Notes: a model not told the origin generated them from the letters alone. 64,000 nt of DNA from Methylacidiphilales bacterium (GCA_026225555.1 JAMFSY010000151.1:1-64000), one strand, 5' to 3'. Positions 26,772-35,732 are shown, numbered from the stretch's first letter. Translations and numbers: made by a program.

Positions 26772-27398
26772 ATGGGTTTAACTTCTGGGGAGTCCACTGA
26801 TAATTTCGCCGAACGGGTCCGCTTCTGGCGGGTCAGTCAAAACCTCACCCAGGCGGAAGCGGCCCAGCGCCTGGATATCGATCGGAGCTACCTGTCTCAA
26901 GTCGAACGGGGTCGACCGCCGGGAAATGCCTTGCGGACCCGCTTCCTCCTGATCGAGAAGTCGTCGTCGATGAAGCTGCACGGCAATGTGATCTCAGCTT
27001 ACGGCTTGCGGAATTTGCCCGTGCTTTCCTGGGCGCAGGCGGGTGAGGCGCGGGACTTTGGCGAGATCCCGAGCGATTGGGACGAAGTGGTGCCAAGCGA
27101 CGTCACCGATGAGCATGCCTTCGGAGTGCGACTGCGGGGCGATTCGATGGAACCCCGGTTCTCCGACGGCGACATCGCCATCCTCCTGCCGAGCATTGCT
27201 GCGACCAACGGAGAGACCGTGGTGGCGAATCTCCGCGACGAGGGCGTCCTGTGCAAGATCATGCATGTGCAGCTCGACAAGAACCTGATCAAGCTCTCGA
27301 GCTACAATCCGGCCTATCCGCCCTTGGAACGGCATCGCGACCAGTTCCACTGGATCTATCCCGTCTCGTCGATTATCAAGCAACTGCGGCGGAGGTAA
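26772..27398 (+). CDS. XRE-family repressor with LexA-like S24 peptidase domain
   Basis: A 208-residue regulator. Residues about 10-60 form an XRE-type helix-turn-helix (NLTQAEAAQRLDIDRSYLSQVERG). Residues about 80-208 form an S24 self-cleavage domain: scissile Ala90-Gly91 in WAQAGEA, nucleophile Ser125 in RGDSMEP and general base Lys162 in VLCKIMH. The 34-residue gap from cleavage site to Ser and 37-residue gap from Ser to Lys equal those of E. coli LexA. I choose ATG 26772 over GTG 26763 because AAGAGG at 26758-26763 is a good ribosome-binding site for the ATG and overlaps the GTG. It resembles phage repressors, but no phage genes are near. Confidence 0.9.
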   Translation: MGLTSGESTDNFAERVRFWRVSQNLTQAEAAQRLDIDRSYLSQVERGRPPGNALRTRFLLIEKSSSMKLHGNVISAYGLRNLPVLSWAQAGEARDFGEIPSDWDEVVPSDVTDEHAFGVRLRGDSMEPRFSDGDIAILLPSIAATNGETVVANLRDEGVLCKIMHVQLDKNLIKLSSYNPAYPPLERHRDQFHWIYPVSSIIKQLRRR

Positions 27399-27441
27399 TC
27401 CTTCGGGTCGGGAGAAATGTCCCCTGCCCTACGAAGGATTA
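27396..27441. terminator. inverted repeat joining two convergent stop codons
   Basis: TAATCCTTCG at 27396-27405 and its exact complement at 27432-27441. Each arm contains a stop codon: the regulator's TAA on the left and the gltB TAA (minus strand) on the right. The 26-nt loop includes a GGGAGAAATGTCCC mini-hairpin. It is probably a two-way terminator. No long T-run is present on either side. Confidence 0.5.
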
Positions 27442-30400
27442 TGGCTTGGCGGGCTCGGCGACGGGCGTGCCCAGAGAAAGAGCCGGCGGCATCGGCACCA
27501 CCTTCCAGAAGAGCGGCTCGAAGCGGGTCCAGTCATCGAGAATTTCCTTGGCGCGCGCGCTGTCAGTCAGTTCCAGATGCTTGTAAATGAGGCCGCGGAG
27601 CGTCTTGATATCCTCGGGGCCGCCCAGCCGCTGGAGGGTGATCATGGCGCGGTTGCAGCGCTGTTCGAAGGTATTTTCCTCGTCGAGCACATAGGCGAGT
27701 CCGCCCGACATGCCCGCGCCGAAATTCTTGCCGGTCGCGCCGAGCACGACCACCTGGCCGTTGGTCATGTATTCGCAGCCGTGGTCGCCGATGCCTTCCA
27801 CCACCGTGGTGGCTCCGCTGTTGCGGACGGCGAAGCGTTCGCCCGCGCGGCCCCGGATGTAAAGCGCGCCGCCGGTCGCCCCGTAAAGCACGGTGTTGCC
27901 GCAAATGGAATTGTCCATCGGGTTGAACTTGGTGCCGGGCGTGGGGACGAGAATGATTTCGCCACCGCCCATGCCCTTGCCCACGTAATCGTTGCTTTCA
28001 CCGGTCAGGGTGATGCGCACGCCCTTGACGAGGAACGCGCCCAGGCTCTGTCCCGCGCTGCCGCTGAGGCCGAGTTCGAGCGTGCCTTCGGGCAGCCCTT
28101 CGTCGCCGAAGCGATAAGCAATTTCGCCGGAGAGCTGGGTGCCGATGCTGCGATAGGTGTTCTTCACCTTGTACTTCAGCTTCAGCTTGCGCTTGGTCTG
28201 GAGCGAGCTCTTGGCGTCCTGGAGAATGACGTCGTCGAGCGTGCGGTCCTCGAGTTTGTCGTTGCGTTCCCAGGTGTGGAAACGGGGCGTGATATCGTCG
28301 ATCTTCGGCATGGCGAGAAGCCGCGAGAGATCGAGCAGGTTCGCCTTGGGGTGATCCGGTACAACGCGCTGCTCGAGATAATCAGTCCGGCCGATGATCT
28401 CGTTCATGGTGCGCGCGCCGATGCTGGCGAGGTAGCGCCGCACTTCCTCGGCGACCGCGTTGAAGAAGAGGACGACGTTATCGGGCGTGCCCTTGTACTT
28501 GGCGCGGAATTTCTCGTCCTGGCTGGTGACGCCGACGGGACAGGTGTTGAGATGACATTTGCGGACGTAGACGCAGCCAGTGGCGACGAGCGCCGCCGTG
28601 CCGAAGTTGAATTCCTCCGCGCCGAGCATGGCGGCGATAAGAATATCGAGTCCGGTCTTCATGCCGCCATCGGTGCGCAGGGTGACGCGATTGCGCAGGC
28701 CATTAAGAAGAAGCACCTGGTGCGCCTCGGCAAGGCCAAGTTCCCAAGGTCCGCCCGCGTTCTTGACCGACGAGAGCGGCGATGCGCCCGTCCCGCCATC
28801 ATGCCCGGAGATGAGCACGATATCGGCGTAAGCCTTGGCCACGCCCGCCGCGATGGTACCGACGCCAGCTTCGGCGACGAGCTTGACGCAGACCTTGGCG
28901 CGCGGATTGACCTGCTTGAGATCGTAAATGAGCTGGGCCAGATCCTCGATGCTGTAAATGTCGTGATGCGGCGGCGGGGAGATCAGCATGACGCCGGGCG
29001 TGCTGTGCCGAAGTTTCGCGATCATCCCGGTGACTTTCGCGCCGGGAATCTGGCCGCCTTCGCCGGGCTTGGAGCCCTGCGCCATTTTGATTTCAATTTC
29101 CGTCGCGCTGGCGAGATATTCCGCCGTCACGCCGAAACGGCCGGAGGCCACCTGCTTGATGCGGCTGTTCTTCGAGTCGCCGTTTTCCATCGGCGTGAAC
29201 CGGGCGCGGTCCTCACCACCTTCGCCGGAATTCGATTTGCCGCCGATGCGGTTCATGGCGATGGCCAGCGTCTCGTGGGCCTCGGGTGAAAGCGCGCCGA
29301 GCGACATGCCCGCCGTGGTGAAGCGGCGGCGAATTTCCTCAATCGGCTCCACTTCCTCGATCGGAATGGCGTTGCCGTTTTTCTTCACGCTCAGGCAATG
29401 CCGCAGCGAGATCGGTTCGGCTTCCTCGACCGCGGTGACGTACTTCTCGTAGTCGTCCCACTTGCCGGCCTTGTCGGCGCCCTTGATGCCGACATAGGTA
29501 TGGAAACTCTGGATGACCGCTGGGGTGTAGGCATGCATTTCCCCTTCGCGGCGGAAGCGGTAAACACCCTCGTCGCTCAGTTTGGCGTCAGTAGCGAAGG
29601 CGCGCGTGTGCCGCGTCAGAGTCTCCTGCGCGATCTCGCGGAAATTGAGTCCCTTGACCTGCGACGCGGTGCCGGTGAAGGCGTAGTCAATCACGTCGGG
29701 ATGCAGGCCGATGGCCTGGAAAATCTGCGCCCCGCTGTAACTGGCCAGCGTGGAAATGCCCATCTTGGACATGATCTTGAGCAGGCCCTTCTCCAGTGCG
29801 GATCGGAAATTCTTCGCCGCCACGACGGGATCGGTGATCGTAATCGTTTCGTTCTTCAACTCCCCGCGAACGAGAAGATCGTTCAGCGTGGCGAAGGCCG
29901 CGTAGGGATTCACCGCCGCCGCGCCATAGCCGAGCAGGCAGGCGAGCTGGTGGACTTCGCGACACTCGGCCGTCTCGCAAATAAGTCCGGCCCGGCCGCG
30001 CTTATCGACCCGGAGCAGGTGATGATGCACCGCCGCAACGGCAAGCAGCATGGGAATCGGGGCATGCTGCGCATCGATGTCCCAGTCGCTCAGGATGATG
30101 ATGGACGCGCCGTCATCGACCGCCTTTTCGACCTCGGCGCAAATGCGGTCGAGATGGGGCTTGAGTCCGTCCGGCCCTTCGCTGATCGGGAAGCGGCAGA
30201 CGACCGTGGCCGAGCGGAAACAGCCTTCCTTCAGGGCGAGCAATTCCTGGATCTCGGGATTGGTCAGGATGGGCGAGGCGAGGCGCACCAGCTTGGCGTG
30301 CTCCGGCGTTTCCTCGAGCCAGTTGTGATGGCGGCCCGTCAGGACCTCGACCGACATGACCAGCTTTTCACGGATCGGGTCGATCGGCGGATTGGTCACC

Positions 30401-31995
30401 TGGGCGAAGAGCTGCTTGAAATAGGTATAGAGAAGGCGCGGGCGCTTCGAGAGAACGGCCAGCGGCGCGTCGTCGCCCATCGAGCCGATGGCTTCCTCAC
30501 CCGTCAGGCCCATCGTCTTGAGGATGGAAGGGAGAACGTTGATCTCCTCCTCGTTGTAACCGGCGGCGAGTTGCTGCTGCAGCAGCGTCGCGTTCGGCGC
30601 GGGCTGCGCGTCGAGCGAAGGCTGGCTGACGATGTCGCGGAGATTTTCTTTCAGCCACGCGCCGTAGGGCTGTTGCTTGGCATACTTCGCCTTGATCTCA
30701 TCGGTGCGGAGCAGTTGCCCCGTGACCGTGTCGATGGCGATCATTTCGCCCGGCCCGAGACGCCCTTTTTCCACGACGATCCGGTCGTCGATGGTGAGCA
30801 GGCCGACTTCGGAGCCGAGACAAATGAGGCCGTCCTCGGTGATTTTATAGCGGGCCGGGCGCAGTCCATTGCGATCGAGACACGCGCCGATGGTGCGGCC
30901 ATCGCTGAAGACGAGCGCGGCGGGACCATCCCATGGCTCGTTGAGCGTCTGGTGATACTCGTAGAAATCCTTCACGTCCTGCGGGACGGAGGTGTCGCCC
31001 TGCCAGGCGGCGGGGACGAGCATGAGCATGGCGTGGAGCGGATCGCGTCCGCCCATGACGAGCAGTTCCAGCGCGTTATCAAGGCTGGAGGAATCGCTGC
31101 CGCCCGGCTGGATGATCGGCCGCAATTTCTTGATCGCGTCGCCGAAGAGCGGGCTCTTCAATTCCGCTTCCCGCGCCAGGGTCCACATGCGGTTGCCCTG
31201 GACGGTGTTGATCTCGCCGTTGTGGCTGAGCATCCGGCACGATTGCGCCAGCGGCCAGGTGGGAAAGGTGTTCGTACTGTAGCGCTGATGGAAGACGGCC
31301 AGCGAGGTCTGGTAATTCGGATCGCGCAGATCGAGATAGAATTTCTCGAGCGTGGGCGCGGCGAGCAGCCCCTTGTAAACGATGGTGCGGCTGGAAAAGC
31401 TGGGGATATAGAAATCCTTGATTCCCTGGCTCTCCGCCATGTCCTCGATCTGGTTGCGACAGAGATAAAGCTTCCGCTCGAACTCATCATCATTCATCGC
31501 GGAGGGATCGGGCCGTCCGATCAGGACCTGCTCGATATCGGGACAGGTCCGAAGCGCCTTGTCCCCGAGGACGGAGGTATTCACCGGCACCACGCGCCAG
31601 CCGAAGATGAAGAGCTTGTGCTCGTTCAGGACGGTTTCGGTGATATGCCGACAACGGGCCTGGGTGTAGGGATCGTTCGGCAGGAACATCATGCCGATGC
31701 CGAGATCGGTATCCTGGAAAAGCTTGTGCCCCATCTTTTCCACTTCGTAGCGGAAAAGCCGGTGCGGGATCTGGGTGAGGATGCCTGCGCCATCGCCGGT
31801 CTTCGCATCGGCATCCATGGCGCCGCGATGGATGAGCGAGCAGACGCAGGTCAGGGCGTGCTTGAGAATCTTGTTCGATTTCTGTCCCTTGATACTGGCG
31901 ACGAAGCCGACGCCACAGGCGTCGTGCTCAAAAGCGGGATCATAGAGTCCGTGAAAGGACTCCGTGCGGTCGAGAATGGCTTGATTGAGGGACAT
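27439..31995 (-). CDS. gltB: glutamate synthase large (alpha) subunit
   Basis: Large enzyme that makes glutamate from glutamine and 2-oxoglutarate. It has 1518 residues, the normal size. A 26-residue propeptide precedes the catalytic Cys27 (HDACGVGF) of the N-terminal amidotransferase domain. The synthase domain follows, with FMN-site blocks (GGKSNSGEGGEDRARF, ISGHDGGTGASP), the 3Fe-4S cysteines in CVYVRKCHLNTCPVG near residue 1145, and a C-terminal beta-helix GXGXG domain. The small subunit gltD, which often follows, is not next to it or anywhere in the window. Electrons may come from a distant gltD or from ferredoxin. It is divergent from tlyA. Confidence 0.97.
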   Translation of the reverse strand: MSLNQAILDRTESFHGLYDPAFEHDACGVGFVASIKGQKSNKILKHALTCVCSLIHRGAMDADAKTGDGAGILTQIPHRLFRYEVEKMGHKLFQDTDLGIGMMFLPNDPYTQARCRHITETVLNEHKLFIFGWRVVPVNTSVLGDKALRTCPDIEQVLIGRPDPSAMNDDEFERKLYLCRNQIEDMAESQGIKDFYIPSFSSRTIVYKGLLAAPTLEKFYLDLRDPNYQTSLAVFHQRYSTNTFPTWPLAQSCRMLSHNGEINTVQGNRMWTLAREAELKSPLFGDAIKKLRPIIQPGGSDSSSLDNALELLVMGGRDPLHAMLMLVPAAWQGDTSVPQDVKDFYEYHQTLNEPWDGPAALVFSDGRTIGACLDRNGLRPARYKITEDGLICLGSEVGLLTIDDRIVVEKGRLGPGEMIAIDTVTGQLLRTDEIKAKYAKQQPYGAWLKENLRDIVSQPSLDAQPAPNATLLQQQLAAGYNEEEINVLPSILKTMGLTGEEAIGSMGDDAPLAVLSKRPRLLYTYFKQLFAQVTNPPIDPIREKLVMSVEVLTGRHHNWLEETPEHAKLVRLASPILTNPEIQELLALKEGCFRSATVVCRFPISEGPDGLKPHLDRICAEVEKAVDDGASIIILSDWDIDAQHAPIPMLLAVAAVHHHLLRVDKRGRAGLICETAECREVHQLACLLGYGAAAVNPYAAFATLNDLLVRGELKNETITITDPVVAAKNFRSALEKGLLKIMSKMGISTLASYSGAQIFQAIGLHPDVIDYAFTGTASQVKGLNFREIAQETLTRHTRAFATDAKLSDEGVYRFRREGEMHAYTPAVIQSFHTYVGIKGADKAGKWDDYEKYVTAVEEAEPISLRHCLSVKKNGNAIPIEEVEPIEEIRRRFTTAGMSLGALSPEAHETLAIAMNRIGGKSNSGEGGEDRARFTPMENGDSKNSRIKQVASGRFGVTAEYLASATEIEIKMAQGSKPGEGGQIPGAKVTGMIAKLRHSTPGVMLISPPPHHDIYSIEDLAQLIYDLKQVNPRAKVCVKLVAEAGVGTIAAGVAKAYADIVLISGHDGGTGASPLSSVKNAGGPWELGLAEAHQVLLLNGLRNRVTLRTDGGMKTGLDILIAAMLGAEEFNFGTAALVATGCVYVRKCHLNTCPVGVTSQDEKFRAKYKGTPDNVVLFFNAVAEEVRRYLASIGARTMNEIIGRTDYLEQRVVPDHPKANLLDLSRLLAMPKIDDITPRFHTWERNDKLEDRTLDDVILQDAKSSLQTKRKLKLKYKVKNTYRSIGTQLSGEIAYRFGDEGLPEGTLELGLSGSAGQSLGAFLVKGVRITLTGESNDYVGKGMGGGEIILVPTPGTKFNPMDNSICGNTVLYGATGGALYIRGRAGERFAVRNSGATTVVEGIGDHGCEYMTNGQVVVLGATGKNFGAGMSGGLAYVLDEENTFEQRCNRAMITLQRLGGPEDIKTLRGLIYKHLELTDSARAKEILDDWTRFEPLFWKVVPMPPALSLGTPVAEPAKP

Positions 31996-32113
31996 CGGGA
32001 TAGAAATTTAGAACGAAGGGAAAAAGGCACAAGGGTTATTTGAGGAAGACGCCGGAAAAAGTGCTCGGGAAGACATTTTTTTCTGCTTTCGCGGAAGGGC
32101 TTGTGGAAAATTT

Positions 32114-32150
32114 GATCGGATGTTTTCGCTCCACGCGGAATAATCCGATC
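32114..32150. promoter_or_regulatory. inverted repeat upstream of tlyA
   Basis: GATCGGAT at 32114-32121 and its exact complement ATCCGATC at 32143-32150, ending 4 nt before the tlyA ATG. It may be an operator or a leader hairpin that controls access to the start codon. No good -35/-10 pair stands out, so its role is open. Confidence 0.35.
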
Positions 32151-32154
32151 TGAC

Positions 32155-32895
32155 ATGAAATCCCGCCGACTCGATCTGGAAATAGTTTCGCGCGGCCTGG
32201 CGGAATCGCGCGAACAGGCCCAGCGTCTGATTTTGGCTGGAGAGGTTTGGGTGAATGATCAACGGTGGGACAAGGCTAGCAAGCCGTGTGCCGCGACCAC
32301 CGTAATCGAGGTGCGGGGTGGAGACCGCTACGTCAGCCGCGGCGGGCACAAGCTCGAGGGAGCACTGACTGGCTTCGGTCTCGACGTAACCGGGTGGCGT
32401 TGCCTCGACGTCGGCGCTTCGACCGGCGGCTTCACCGACTGCCTGTTGCAACACGGCGCGCGCGAAGTGGTCGCGGTCGATGTGGGCCACGGCCAGCTCC
32501 ACTGGCGCATTCGCCAGGACCCGCGTGTGGTTGTTTACGAAGGGCTCAACGCGCGCGATTTGTCCAAGCTGACCGAGGATGGCCATGCGGGGAACTTCGA
32601 CCTGGTCGTGGCCGATTGCTCCTTTATTTCCCTGCGCCGAGTCTTGCCTCCAGCCTTCGATCTGCTTAGCTCCGGCGGACGGGTTTGCGCGCTGATCAAG
32701 CCGCAATTCGAGGCCGGACGCGCGGACGTGGGCAAGGGCGGGATCGTCCGGGACGAGGAGGTACGGAAACGGGTGGTGGACGACCTCCGCCTCTGGGCCG
32801 AGAGTTACCCGGTGACGACGGTGGGAGTGATCCCCTCGCCGCTGCCGGGCCGGGATGGAAACGAGGAATTTTTATGGCTGCTCCAAAAAAGCTGA
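32155..32895 (+). CDS. tlyA: TlyA-family rRNA 2'-O-methyltransferase
   Basis: SAM-dependent methyltransferase annotated as hemolysin A / TlyA. In mycobacteria it methylates cytidines in 16S and 23S rRNA. It has 246 residues. An S4 RNA-binding domain spans residues 1-60 (RLDLEIVSRGLAESREQAQRLI), followed by an FtsJ-like domain with the SAM motif DVGASTGGFTDCLLQHGA and a later ALIKPQFEAGR block. The 3' end overlaps nadK by 22 nt. The tlyA-nadK arrangement is a common bacterial pair. The haemolysin name should not be read as function. Confidence 0.93.
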   Translation: MKSRRLDLEIVSRGLAESREQAQRLILAGEVWVNDQRWDKASKPCAATTVIEVRGGDRYVSRGGHKLEGALTGFGLDVTGWRCLDVGASTGGFTDCLLQHGAREVVAVDVGHGQLHWRIRQDPRVVVYEGLNARDLSKLTEDGHAGNFDLVVADCSFISLRRVLPPAFDLLSSGGRVCALIKPQFEAGRADVGKGGIVRDEEVRKRVVDDLRLWAESYPVTTVGVIPSPLPGRDGNEEFLWLLQKS

Positions 32896-33758
32896 ACATC
32901 GGCGTGGTGGTGAACTGTTCGAAACAGGGCGCGAAGGATGTATTGAATCAACTGCTCGAGTTTTCGCAGGGACATCCGAATCTCCAGCTCCGTTTCGAAA
33001 AGCGCACGGGCGGCCTGATCAAGAGTCCCGGTTTTGGGGAGGCCGAGCTGGCGAAAAAATCGGACCTGCTGCTCGTCGCGGGTGGAGACGGATCGCTCCT
33101 CGACGTGGTCGAGGCGGTCTTCCCGACCCAGGTACCGATCCTTGGGGTGAATATCGGAAGCCTCGGTTTTCTCACCGCCGTCTCGGAGGCGGAGGTCGAT
33201 ACGATTTTTCCCTACCTGGTTAAAAACGATCTGCGGCTGAGTCCGCGGCTGGCGCTGGAAACGCGGTTCCATCATCTGAATGGCAAGATCCAGCACATCC
33301 CCTGCGCGTTGAACGACGTGGTGATTTCCCGCGCGAACGTCTCGCGGCTGGTGCGGATTCGCGTCGAGGTCGGCGATTATCTCGTGACCGAATATGTCTG
33401 CGACGGATTGATCATCGCGACGCCGACTGGCTCGACCGCCTACTCGCTCGCGGCAGGCGGCCCGATCCTGAGTCCCGATGCCGATTCGATTGTGCTGACG
33501 CCGATCTGTCCGCACACCTTGACCAATCGCGCGCTGGTGGTCGGGACAGACCAGGTGATTCGCATCCGCATCGTGCCCCAGGCCGGCGTGCCCGCGCCCG
33601 CGGTGCAGTTCGACGGGCGTCCCGGCGGAAATCTTCGCTCTCACGAATGGCTGGAAATCGCCCCGGCGAAGAGCCGGGTGCAACTAGCCTACCTGCCTCA
33701 CTCGGATTTTTATCGCGTGCTGCGGCAGAAGCTGAAGTGGAGCGGGGCAAGCGTTTAG
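32874..33758 (+). CDS. nadK: NAD kinase
   Basis: Phosphorylates NAD to NADP using ATP or polyphosphate. It has 294 residues from ATG 32874, which is preceded by GAGGAA at the right distance. The longer frame from 32685 lies inside tlyA and has no family homology. The catalytic GGDG is at residues 70-73. The NAD-site blocks are ALNDVVISR and TPTGSTAYSLAAGGPI, followed by CPHTLTNRALV. Translation is probably coupled to tlyA through the 22-nt overlap. Confidence 0.95.
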   Translation: MAAPKKLNIGVVVNCSKQGAKDVLNQLLEFSQGHPNLQLRFEKRTGGLIKSPGFGEAELAKKSDLLLVAGGDGSLLDVVEAVFPTQVPILGVNIGSLGFLTAVSEAEVDTIFPYLVKNDLRLSPRLALETRFHHLNGKIQHIPCALNDVVISRANVSRLVRIRVEVGDYLVTEYVCDGLIIATPTGSTAYSLAAGGPILSPDADSIVLTPICPHTLTNRALVVGTDQVIRIRIVPQAGVPAPAVQFDGRPGGNLRSHEWLEIAPAKSRVQLAYLPHSDFYRVLRQKLKWSGASV

Positions 33759-33760
33759 AC

Positions 33761-33895
33761 GGAGCTTGCTGAAAAGACTTACTCTCAAAAACTTTGGTCA
33801 TCCTGAGCTTGTCGAAGGATCAGTTCTGACTTGGTAAAAGCAACCGAACTGATCCTTCGACAAGCTCAGGATGACTGACTTTTTCAGCAATCTCC
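33761..33895. repeat. 135-bp inverted-repeat element, short-loop type
   Basis: Nested inverted repeats that exactly fill the gap between the convergent nadK and lptG/lptF-type genes. The outer arms start GGAG-TTGCTGAAAA (33761-33778; complement at about 33876-33895). The inner 27-nt arms (33797-33823 and 33849-33875) carry GAGCTTGTCGAAGGAT. The loop is only 25 nt and differs from the loop of the ~150-bp copies at 26050 and 46148. It is a strong candidate for a two-way terminator. Confidence 0.85.
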
Positions 33896-35052
33896 TAAAG
33901 CGAGGCTTTCTCTTCCTCGACATCGTCCGCTTCGTACCATTGCTTCCAGAGCTCATGCAACTGCCACCACCAGCCGTTGGTGATCGCCAGTAAGTAGAGG
34001 CCGATGACTCCAAAGATCGCCTCTACGGCAATGGCCGCGACAAACGGCGGCAGCCGCCCGTGACGTCCCATCGCGAGGAAGCCGCCATTGAAAATGATGA
34101 AGCCCAAAAGCACCAGGATCGCCATACCTACTCCCGCCATCGCGCTGCGCCGGTCGCTGCGCGCCCCCTGCACCAACGGGAAAAGAATCAGGACAAGAAT
34201 ACTAAAAGGATAAAGCACCCGATACCACCATTCAGTCCGGTAATCGGCCATGCGCTCCGGACTTTGCGAACTGGTCTTGATGTACTGCGAAAGTTGGCTG
34301 AGCGTCAGTTGATCCGGCTGTGAAATGATCAATGAGAGTTGCTTGGGCGGAGTCGTGACATAAGGCAGTTCAAGCGTATCCATGATCTTTTGGTCCTGGA
34401 CGTTGCCATCGATGTCGTAAATGACCTTCTTCAAGCTGGTGAACTTCCAGAACTGGCCGTTCCATTCTCCTTCGCGGGCAAAGTATTGGACGAGGTCATG
34501 GCCCCGCGCGTCGCGCTGGATCAGTTGAACGTCCTTTGCCTTGCCTTGGGCGGCATCCAGGCTGCCGAACATCCAGACCAGATGGTTCACGCTATCGACG
34601 TAGATCAGGTTGAGAAACACGTTCTTGCCCGAGCTCTCACCTTTCACCTGTTTGAGCAGGCGCTCGCGGGTGACCTCCGACTCAGCCGCGGGGCCGCTCA
34701 GATCGTAGCCCAGGACACCGATCCAGATCGCGGCAAAAAGAAAGAAGGGCGAGAACATCCAGAGCGGCGCCATTCCCCCGGCCTGCAGTGCCACCAATTC
34801 GGAACGGCGATTCAGATTCAGCAGCGTGAAGAGCACCGAGAAAAGCATGGTCGCGGGCAGCACCTGCACCAGCATCTTGGGAATTTGCAGGCTGTAAAAG
34901 CGGATGATGAGCAGGAAATTGACCTTGTGGTCGAGGAACTCGTCCATGTTGCCGTATAGATCGGCCATGATCCAAATGATCGTGCAGCCCGCGAGGCAGA
35001 GAAAAAACGTCTGCAACAGCCGCATAAATAAGTAGCGAAAGAAAATCTTCAT
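33895..35052 (-). CDS. LptF/LptG-family LPS export permease
   Basis: Inner-membrane permease of the YjgP/YjgQ family, 385 residues, half of the LptB2FG machine that extracts lipopolysaccharide from the inner membrane. Three hydrophobic segments lie in the first ~125 residues, then a large periplasmic domain (~125-290), then three more segments at the C terminus, as in the family. Only one such gene is here, and sequence by eye does not decide between LptF and LptG. It is divergent from gmhA, which makes a precursor of the LPS core, so the neighbourhood fits envelope biogenesis. Confidence 0.88.
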   Translation of the reverse strand: MKIFFRYLFMRLLQTFFLCLAGCTIIWIMADLYGNMDEFLDHKVNFLLIIRFYSLQIPKMLVQVLPATMLFSVLFTLLNLNRRSELVALQAGGMAPLWMFSPFFLFAAIWIGVLGYDLSGPAAESEVTRERLLKQVKGESSGKNVFLNLIYVDSVNHLVWMFGSLDAAQGKAKDVQLIQRDARGHDLVQYFAREGEWNGQFWKFTSLKKVIYDIDGNVQDQKIMDTLELPYVTTPPKQLSLIISQPDQLTLSQLSQYIKTSSQSPERMADYRTEWWYRVLYPFSILVLILFPLVQGARSDRRSAMAGVGMAILVLLGFIIFNGGFLAMGRHGRLPPFVAAIAVEAIFGVIGLYLLAITNGWWWQLHELWKQWYEADDVEEEKASL

Positions 35053-35149
35053 GACAGCACTTCTCTACGGGCCTAATTAAAAGAACCGGGAGAGGCTTCA
35101 CCTTAGCACGCGCCGCCGTCCCGCCAATCTTTTCAACCATCTCATCTCC

Positions 35150-35716
35150 ATGCATCCTCTCATTCAGCAGCAATATACCGGCCTGGTTCGCGCGGTCGGC
35201 GAAGCGGAGGCGAGCCTGCCCCAACTGGATCGCTGCGCCCAAATCGTGGCCGACGCGCTCCTGGCGGGAAAGAAGGTGTTGACCGCCGGAAATGGCGGCA
35301 GTGCGGCCGATGCGCTTCATCTCTCGGAAGAGTTGGTGGGCCGCTACAAAGATAACCGCCGCGCCCTGCCCGCGATCGCCCTGGCCGCCGATGGCACGGC
35401 GTTGACCTGCATCGGGAACGACTTCGGCTTCGACCGGGTGTTTGCCCGGCAGATCGAGGCCCTTGGCCAGGCGGGAGACGTTCTCATCCTCTTCACCTCC
35501 AGCGGCAATTCTTCCAACCTTCTCTCCGCGTTGGAGATAGCTAAGACCAAAGGTGTGCAGACGGTGGCCCTGACCGGTCGTGGCGGCGGCAAGTTAAAGG
35601 GCTTGGCCGATGCCGAATGGATCGTGCCTTCCGATTCTGGCGCACGGGTGCAGGAACTGCATGGCTGGGCCATTCATGTCATCTTGGAAGTAGTTGAAGC
35701 ACGCCTTCTCACCTGA
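35150..35716 (+). CDS. gmhA: sedoheptulose-7-phosphate isomerase (SIS domain)
   Basis: First enzyme of ADP-heptose synthesis for the LPS core: it converts sedoheptulose 7-phosphate to D-glycero-manno-heptose 7-phosphate. It has 188 residues, close to E. coli GmhA (192). The SIS phosphosugar site is TAGNGGSAADALHLSEEL, followed by FTSSGNSSNLL and a late catalytic-region HGWAIHVILEVVEARLL. DiaA, a non-catalytic relative that binds DnaA, has a similar fold, but the context with an LPS permease favours GmhA. Confidence 0.88.
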   Translation: MHPLIQQQYTGLVRAVGEAEASLPQLDRCAQIVADALLAGKKVLTAGNGGSAADALHLSEELVGRYKDNRRALPAIALAADGTALTCIGNDFGFDRVFARQIEALGQAGDVLILFTSSGNSSNLLSALEIAKTKGVQTVALTGRGGGKLKGLADAEWIVPSDSGARVQELHGWAIHVILEVVEARLLT

Positions 35717-35722
35717 TAGAGT
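35694..35722 (+). promoter_or_regulatory. candidate promoter of the polysaccharide deacetylase gene
   Basis: TTGAAG at 35694-35699 and TAGAGT at 35717-35722 with a 17-nt spacer. The -35 box lies inside the end of gmhA. Transcription would start near 35729, about 4 nt before the ATG at 35733, where no Shine-Dalgarno sequence is visible. Confidence 0.3.
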
Positions 35723-35732
35723 TCTCCTCTTT

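Noticed and set aside
26772-27398. Prophage or integrative element around the CI-like repressor
   Set aside because: No integrase, Cro, structural or lysis genes and no att-like direct repeats are found; neighbours are housekeeping genes.
29398-32043. An 881-codon open frame opposite gltB (and a 570-codon one at 27577-29289)
   Set aside because: Antisense shadows of gltB; composition is biased and no motif is recognisable.
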